Source of the DNA: Pseudomonadota bacterium
GTDB lineage: Bacteria > Pseudomonadota > Gammaproteobacteria > Steroidobacterales > Steroidobacteraceae
Assembly (NCBI GenBank): GCA_021838065.1
Contig: JAKCEJ010000115.1
Location: 1 to 8,444 of the forward strand
Direction of reading: 5' to 3'
DNA: 8,444 bases
Positions 5,575 to 8,444 of the stretch are shown piece after piece; positions within the stretch are counted from its first letter, which is position 1, and every line of letters begins with the position of its first letter. The position numbers and the translations under genes were made by a program. Under the pieces are notes generated by a model. The model saw only the letters and a program-made list of their open reading frames with translations. It did not search any database and had not been told where the DNA came from.

Positions 5575-7280
5575 GCCGCGATAGCGGCGCGGATCGCGAG
5601 CGACTGCTCGCGATCCAGCGCAGCGCGCAGGGCGGGGAGCTGCCGCAAGCGGCGCAGCTGGCCGAGGCGGCGCTGGCCGAGGGCCTCGAGCATCCGCTGA
5701 TCTTCAACGTGCTGGCGCTGCGGCACGAGCTCGCCGGCGAGCTCGGCGAGGCGGAGCGGCTGCTGCGCCGGGCGCTCGCGCTTCCGGGCGAGGACAAGGC
5801 GGCGCGCAACGCGCTCGGCCTGTGCCTGCTCAGGCTCGATCGTCACGCCGAGGCGCTCGAGCAGTTTGACCTCCTGCTGGCCGCCGACGCGACGCTGCCC
5901 TTCGCGCATGCCAGCCGCGGCACCGCGCTGTTCGCGCTGGCGCGCGTGCGGGATGCGGAGGCGGCGTTTCAGCGGGCGATCAAGCTCGATCCGCGCCAGG
6001 CGGTCGCGCTGGCGGGGCTCGCGCGCATCGCGAGCTATCGCGGCGCCTACCGCCAGGCGCGCGAGTGGGCCGAGCGGGCGCTCGCGCGCCTGCCGGGCTA
6101 TCCGGATGCGCAGCTGAGCCTCGCGGCCGCCGACCTCGGCGAGCAGGATCCGCTCACCGCCGAGACGCGGCTGCGCGGGCTGCTGTCGCGCACGGATCTC
6201 TCGGCCGAGCAGCGCGCCTTGGCGGGCGGCCTCCTCGGAGACGCGCTCGATGCGCAAGGGCGCATGCCCGAGGCGTTCGCCGCGTACGCCGAGAGCAATG
6301 AAGTGCAGCGCGAGGCGTACACGGGGCAATTCGCATCCGCCTCGCCGAGCGCGCTGCAGTATGCGCTCGGTCTCGCGGAGTATCTGCGCAGCGAGGAGCC
6401 GACCCAGTGGCGCGCCGCGACGCGCTCATCGGCGCCGGCACCGGCCGCAGGGCATATTTTCGTGCTTGGGTTCCTGCGCTCGGGCACCTCGCTCCTGGAG
6501 CTGATACTCGAGGGGCACCCGCAGGTGGTGAGCGTCGAGGAGAGCGAGTCGCTGATCGACGGCGTGCAGCAGTACATGCAGCGGCCGCAGGACCTGGCGG
6601 CGTTCGTGCGGGCGCCTCCGGCGGCCTACGAGGCGCTGCGCGCGGCCTACTGGCGCCGCGTCGCGCAGGCCGGCGCCGACGTCGCCGGCCGGATCTTCGT
6701 CGACAAGAATCCGCTCAACACGTTGAAGCTGCCGCTGATCGCGCGCCTGTTCCCGCAGGCGAAGATCGTGTTCGCGTGCCGCGATCCGCGCGACATCGTG
6801 CTCAGCTGTTTCCGCCATCGCTTCCGCATGAGTGCGCCGATCTACGAGATGCTCACGCTCGAGGGCGCGGCGCGCTATTACGATGCGGTCATGCGCGTGC
6901 TCATGGAGTGCACGCGGATGCTGCAGCTCGACATGTGTCTGGTGCGCCACGAGGACGTGGTGACCGGCTTTGCGCGCGAGATGCGCCGCGTGTGCGACTT
7001 TCTTGGTCTTGAATGGGATCCGGCCATGGGGGATTTCGCGTTGCGCACGCGCGATCGCGAGGCGCTGACGCCGAGCACCGCGCAGCTGTCGCGGGGGCTG
7101 AATACCGAAGGCCTCGGCCACTGGCTGCGCTACCGCGAGCAGCTCGAGCCGGCGCTGCCCATCCTCGCCCCGTGGATCAGGCAGTTCTATTACGACGAGG
7201 CGGGCGCATCGGGTAGATTGAACCAGCAGTTGAACGCCACGGTGATCCGCTCGCCCTCACCCTCGAAGGGCGTCACGTGA
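5571..7280 (+). CDS. TPR-repeat sulfotransferase (tyrosylprotein-sulfotransferase-like)
   Basis: A 569-residue two-part protein. Residues about 10-250 are helical tetratricopeptide-like repeats (e.g. A-R-N-A-L-G-L at 78-84, AFQRAIKLDP at 132-141), probably a substrate-binding scaffold. Residues about 295-540 form a Sulfotransfer_3-type domain that would move sulfate from PAPS to a hydroxyl. The 5'-phosphosulfate loop is GFLRSGTSLLE (300-310); the 3'-phosphate site is CRDPRDIVLSCF, with R404 and S412; DKNPLNTLKLP precedes it. Glutamates at 323, 324 and 326 are candidates for the catalytic base by analogy with TPST enzymes. No signal peptide, so it should be cytoplasmic. It starts inside the hydroxylase stop (ATGA, translational coupling; no clear Shine-Dalgarno). 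The last 30 residues (540-569) are encoded antisense to the convergent oxygenase gene and are probably a non-conserved tail. PAPS synthesis genes are not in the window. Confidence 0.93.
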   Translation: MSRDSGADRERLLAIQRSAQGGELPQAAQLAEAALAEGLEHPLIFNVLALRHELAGELGEAERLLRRALALPGEDKAARNALGLCLLRLDRHAEALEQFDLLLAADATLPFAHASRGTALFALARVRDAEAAFQRAIKLDPRQAVALAGLARIASYRGAYRQAREWAERALARLPGYPDAQLSLAAADLGEQDPLTAETRLRGLLSRTDLSAEQRALAGGLLGDALDAQGRMPEAFAAYAESNEVQREAYTGQFASASPSALQYALGLAEYLRSEEPTQWRAATRSSAPAPAAGHIFVLGFLRSGTSLLELILEGHPQVVSVEESESLIDGVQQYMQRPQDLAAFVRAPPAAYEALRAAYWRRVAQAGADVAGRIFVDKNPLNTLKLPLIARLFPQAKIVFACRDPRDIVLSCFRHRFRMSAPIYEMLTLEGAARYYDAVMRVLMECTRMLQLDMCLVRHEDVVTGFAREMRRVCDFLGLEWDPAMGDFALRTRDREALTPSTAQLSRGLNTEGLGHWLRYREQLEPALPILAPWIRQFYYDEAGASGRLNQQLNATVIRSPSPSKGVT

Positions 7281-7873
7281 TGCAGCACCCAGGACGGGAA
7301 AATGATGAGCTGGCCGGGCTCGAGGCGGAAGCGCGGCGCGTAATGGCCGAAGGGCAATCGGATGTTGGCGACCCCGGCGTCCATGTGCATGGCGCTCGGG
7401 GTGGTCGGGTTGATGAAGGTCAGTAGCCCATTCTCCGGCTTGAGCGGGTCGCTGCGGCCCGGATCGACGCAGTAGACCCCGCTCCACGAGGCATTGGGGT
7501 GATTGTGTACCCCGAAGAACCCTCCCGGGCGGGTGACATGGAACCAGCAGTCGTTGAAGATCTGCATCCGCTGCAGGGTCGCCGCGTCGTAGCCGTTCAG
7601 CCGGCCGATGACCGATAGCAGCTGATCCCAGCAGAACGCCTTCAGTTCCCGGACGGCCTCGTGCTCGACACGGAAGAAGTTGAAGTGGCTTTCGAACAGC
7701 GTCTCGTTGCGCGGCGTCAGCGGACGCGGATTGGTCGCCCCGTGCGCCTCGAGGTCGAATATCACGCTCTTGAGGCGAGGGTTCAGCTGCTCGTGCGCCG
7801 GGTAGCGCGACATCCCGAACGGCACCGCAAACATGGTGAGCAGCTCGGGCGGTTGCAGTGTGGCGGCGGGCAT
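7190..7873 (-). CDS. Putative 2OG-Fe(II) oxygenase, TIGR02466/PF13759 type
   Basis: A 227-residue protein of a family annotated as putative 2-oxoglutarate/iron oxygenases; its true substrate is not known to me. Signatures are the FNDCWFHVTRPGGFFGVHNHPNASWSGVY region (106-134), in which H123-N-H125-P takes the place of the usual H-x-D, then PGQLIIFPSWVLHHV (186-200) and R209. H199 lies 10 residues before R209, the same spacing as H155/R165 in the neighbouring hydroxylase, so it is the likely distal iron ligand. The ATG at 7873 has little Shine-Dalgarno; an in-frame ATG at residue 14 (before FAVPFG) is an alternative that fits the family's usual N-terminus. It stops with TAA at 7192-7190 inside the sulfotransferase gene, giving a 91-base tail-to-tail overlap with no terminator between them. 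A shared pathway with the sulfotransferase is inferred from context. Confidence 0.88.
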   Translation of the reverse strand: MPAATLQPPELLTMFAVPFGMSRYPAHEQLNPRLKSVIFDLEAHGATNPRPLTPRNETLFESHFNFFRVEHEAVRELKAFCWDQLLSVIGRLNGYDAATLQRMQIFNDCWFHVTRPGGFFGVHNHPNASWSGVYCVDPGRSDPLKPENGLLTFINPTTPSAMHMDAGVANIRLPFGHYAPRFRLEPGQLIIFPSWVLHHVTPFEGEGERITVAFNCWFNLPDAPASS

Positions 7874-7895
7874 GGGTGGGCGTCCGGGGGACTCC

Positions 7896-7910
7896 GCGTA
7901 TAGTATACGC
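7896..7910. promoter_or_regulatory. Symmetric divergent -10 element
   Basis: GCGTATAGTATACGC is a perfect dyad around one central base. It reads TATAGT on the plus strand (7899-7904) and TATACT on the minus strand (7907-7902), each 5 of 6 to TATAAT. It lies 22 bases from the oxygenase start (minus) and 42 from the exported protein start (plus). No good -35 is seen in either direction. It could be overlapping back-to-back promoters, a regulator's operator, or both. Confidence 0.55.
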
Positions 7911-7952
7911 CGGACTCAACTTCTGCCTGCGCCGTGGGCGCCGGGACGCGCA

Positions 7953-8444
7953 ATGATGAAGACAGATCGCAGTTTGACACACGCGTTTTCGATCTCGTGC
8001 GCCGCGGCGTTGCTGCTCGCCGGTGCCGGGTCCTGCCAGGCGGCGACGCCCATGCAGGCGGTGCTCGCCTGCCGTCGCATCGCGCAGCCGAGCCGGCGGC
8101 TCGAGTGCTTCGATCGCGCCTCGGCGCGCCTCGCTGCCTCGCTTGCCGCCGCCCATCCCGCATCTGACGCGCCCGTTGCGCGCACGGCGCCCGCCGAATC
8201 AGCGGCCCCCGCCGCGGCCGTTGCCGCGGCCCGGCCGGCGGCGGCACCGGCGCCGGCTGTCAAGAGGCTGAGCGCGGAGCAGGCGTTCGGTCTGTCCGAC
8301 AGCGCCCTCACCGCGCATGAAGTCGCGGTCGGGGCCTTGCCGAAGCCCATCTCGCGCGTCACCGCGACGCTGCGGCGCATCACCACCGCGGCCGACGGCC
8401 GGTGGGTCTTCACACTGAGCAACGGCCAGGTCTGGGTGCAGGAC
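7953..8444 (+). CDS. Exported protein of unknown function, 3' end outside the window
   Basis: The frame is open from an ATG at 7953 (or the adjacent ATG at 7956) for exactly 164 codons to the window edge. A weak GGGA at 7943-7946 precedes it. Residues 1-30 form a signal peptide (CAAALLLAGAGSCQA, likely cut before AT at 31/32); the cysteine context does not fit a lipobox well. Next comes a short LACRRIAQPSRRLECFD segment (38-54), a C-x11-C-F-D pattern seen in several small secreted proteobacterial proteins. An Ala/Pro-rich linker follows (about 65-103). A conserved-looking C-terminal part then begins and ends at the edge with GRWVFTLSNGQVWVQD. I do not recognise a function; the cysteine motif recalls the T6SS-associated VasI group only loosely. 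It is divergent from the TIGR02466 oxygenase and shares the dyad promoter region. Confidence 0.75.
   Translation, partial: MMKTDRSLTHAFSISCAAALLLAGAGSCQAATPMQAVLACRRIAQPSRRLECFDRASARLAASLAAAHPASDAPVARTAPAESAAPAAAVAAARPAAAPAPAVKRLSAEQAFGLSDSALTAHEVAVGALPKPISRVTATLRRITTAADGRWVFTLSNGQVWVQD

Noticed and set aside
7257..8156. 299-codon minus-strand frame overlapping the TIGR02466 gene and the exported protein
   Set aside because: Arg/Ala/Pro-rich shadow composition; it is out of frame with the clearly conserved oxygenase on the same strand.

Overview
The window is about 65% GC or higher, with genes packed on both strands. It looks like a chromosome piece from a gammaproteobacterium, plausibly near the Xanthomonadales, Nevskiales or Steroidobacterales. 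This is judged from gene content and codon bias only; there is no rRNA or marker gene to settle it. I see no tRNA, rRNA, CRISPR, insertion sequence or phage signature.

Left part (1-1289): the 5' end of an alpha-glucan (glycogen) phosphorylase gene leaves the window on the minus strand. Divergent from it, across a 182-base gap, is a small exported DUF192 protein on the plus strand. Both look like ordinary housekeeping genes. A 477-base gene-free stretch follows (1290-1766). It holds an AT-rich patch with a possible promoter and Fur-like half-site, then several stem-loops that could lie in the leader of the next gene.

Middle part (1767-7873): this is the interesting region. A 939-residue TonB-dependent outer membrane receptor is followed by a cluster of palindromes and a strong intrinsic terminator. 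A new promoter then drives a two-gene operon: a PiuC/YbiX-type Fe(II)/2-oxoglutarate hydroxylase joined by a 4-base ATGA overlap to a TPR-containing sulfotransferase. Convergent to that operon, and overlapping its last 91 bases, is a second, unrelated 2-oxoglutarate/Fe(II) oxygenase (TIGR02466/PF13759-type). Two hydroxylases of different families, a tyrosylprotein-sulfotransferase-like enzyme and an outer-membrane transporter lie side by side. This suggests a locus that takes up or modifies a peptide, protein or small ligand. That function is inference; no substrate is visible.

Right part (7874-8444): a 15-base near-perfect dyad carries a -10-like hexamer on each strand. It lies between the TIGR02466 gene (minus) and the start of an exported protein of unknown function (plus), which leaves the window at the right edge.
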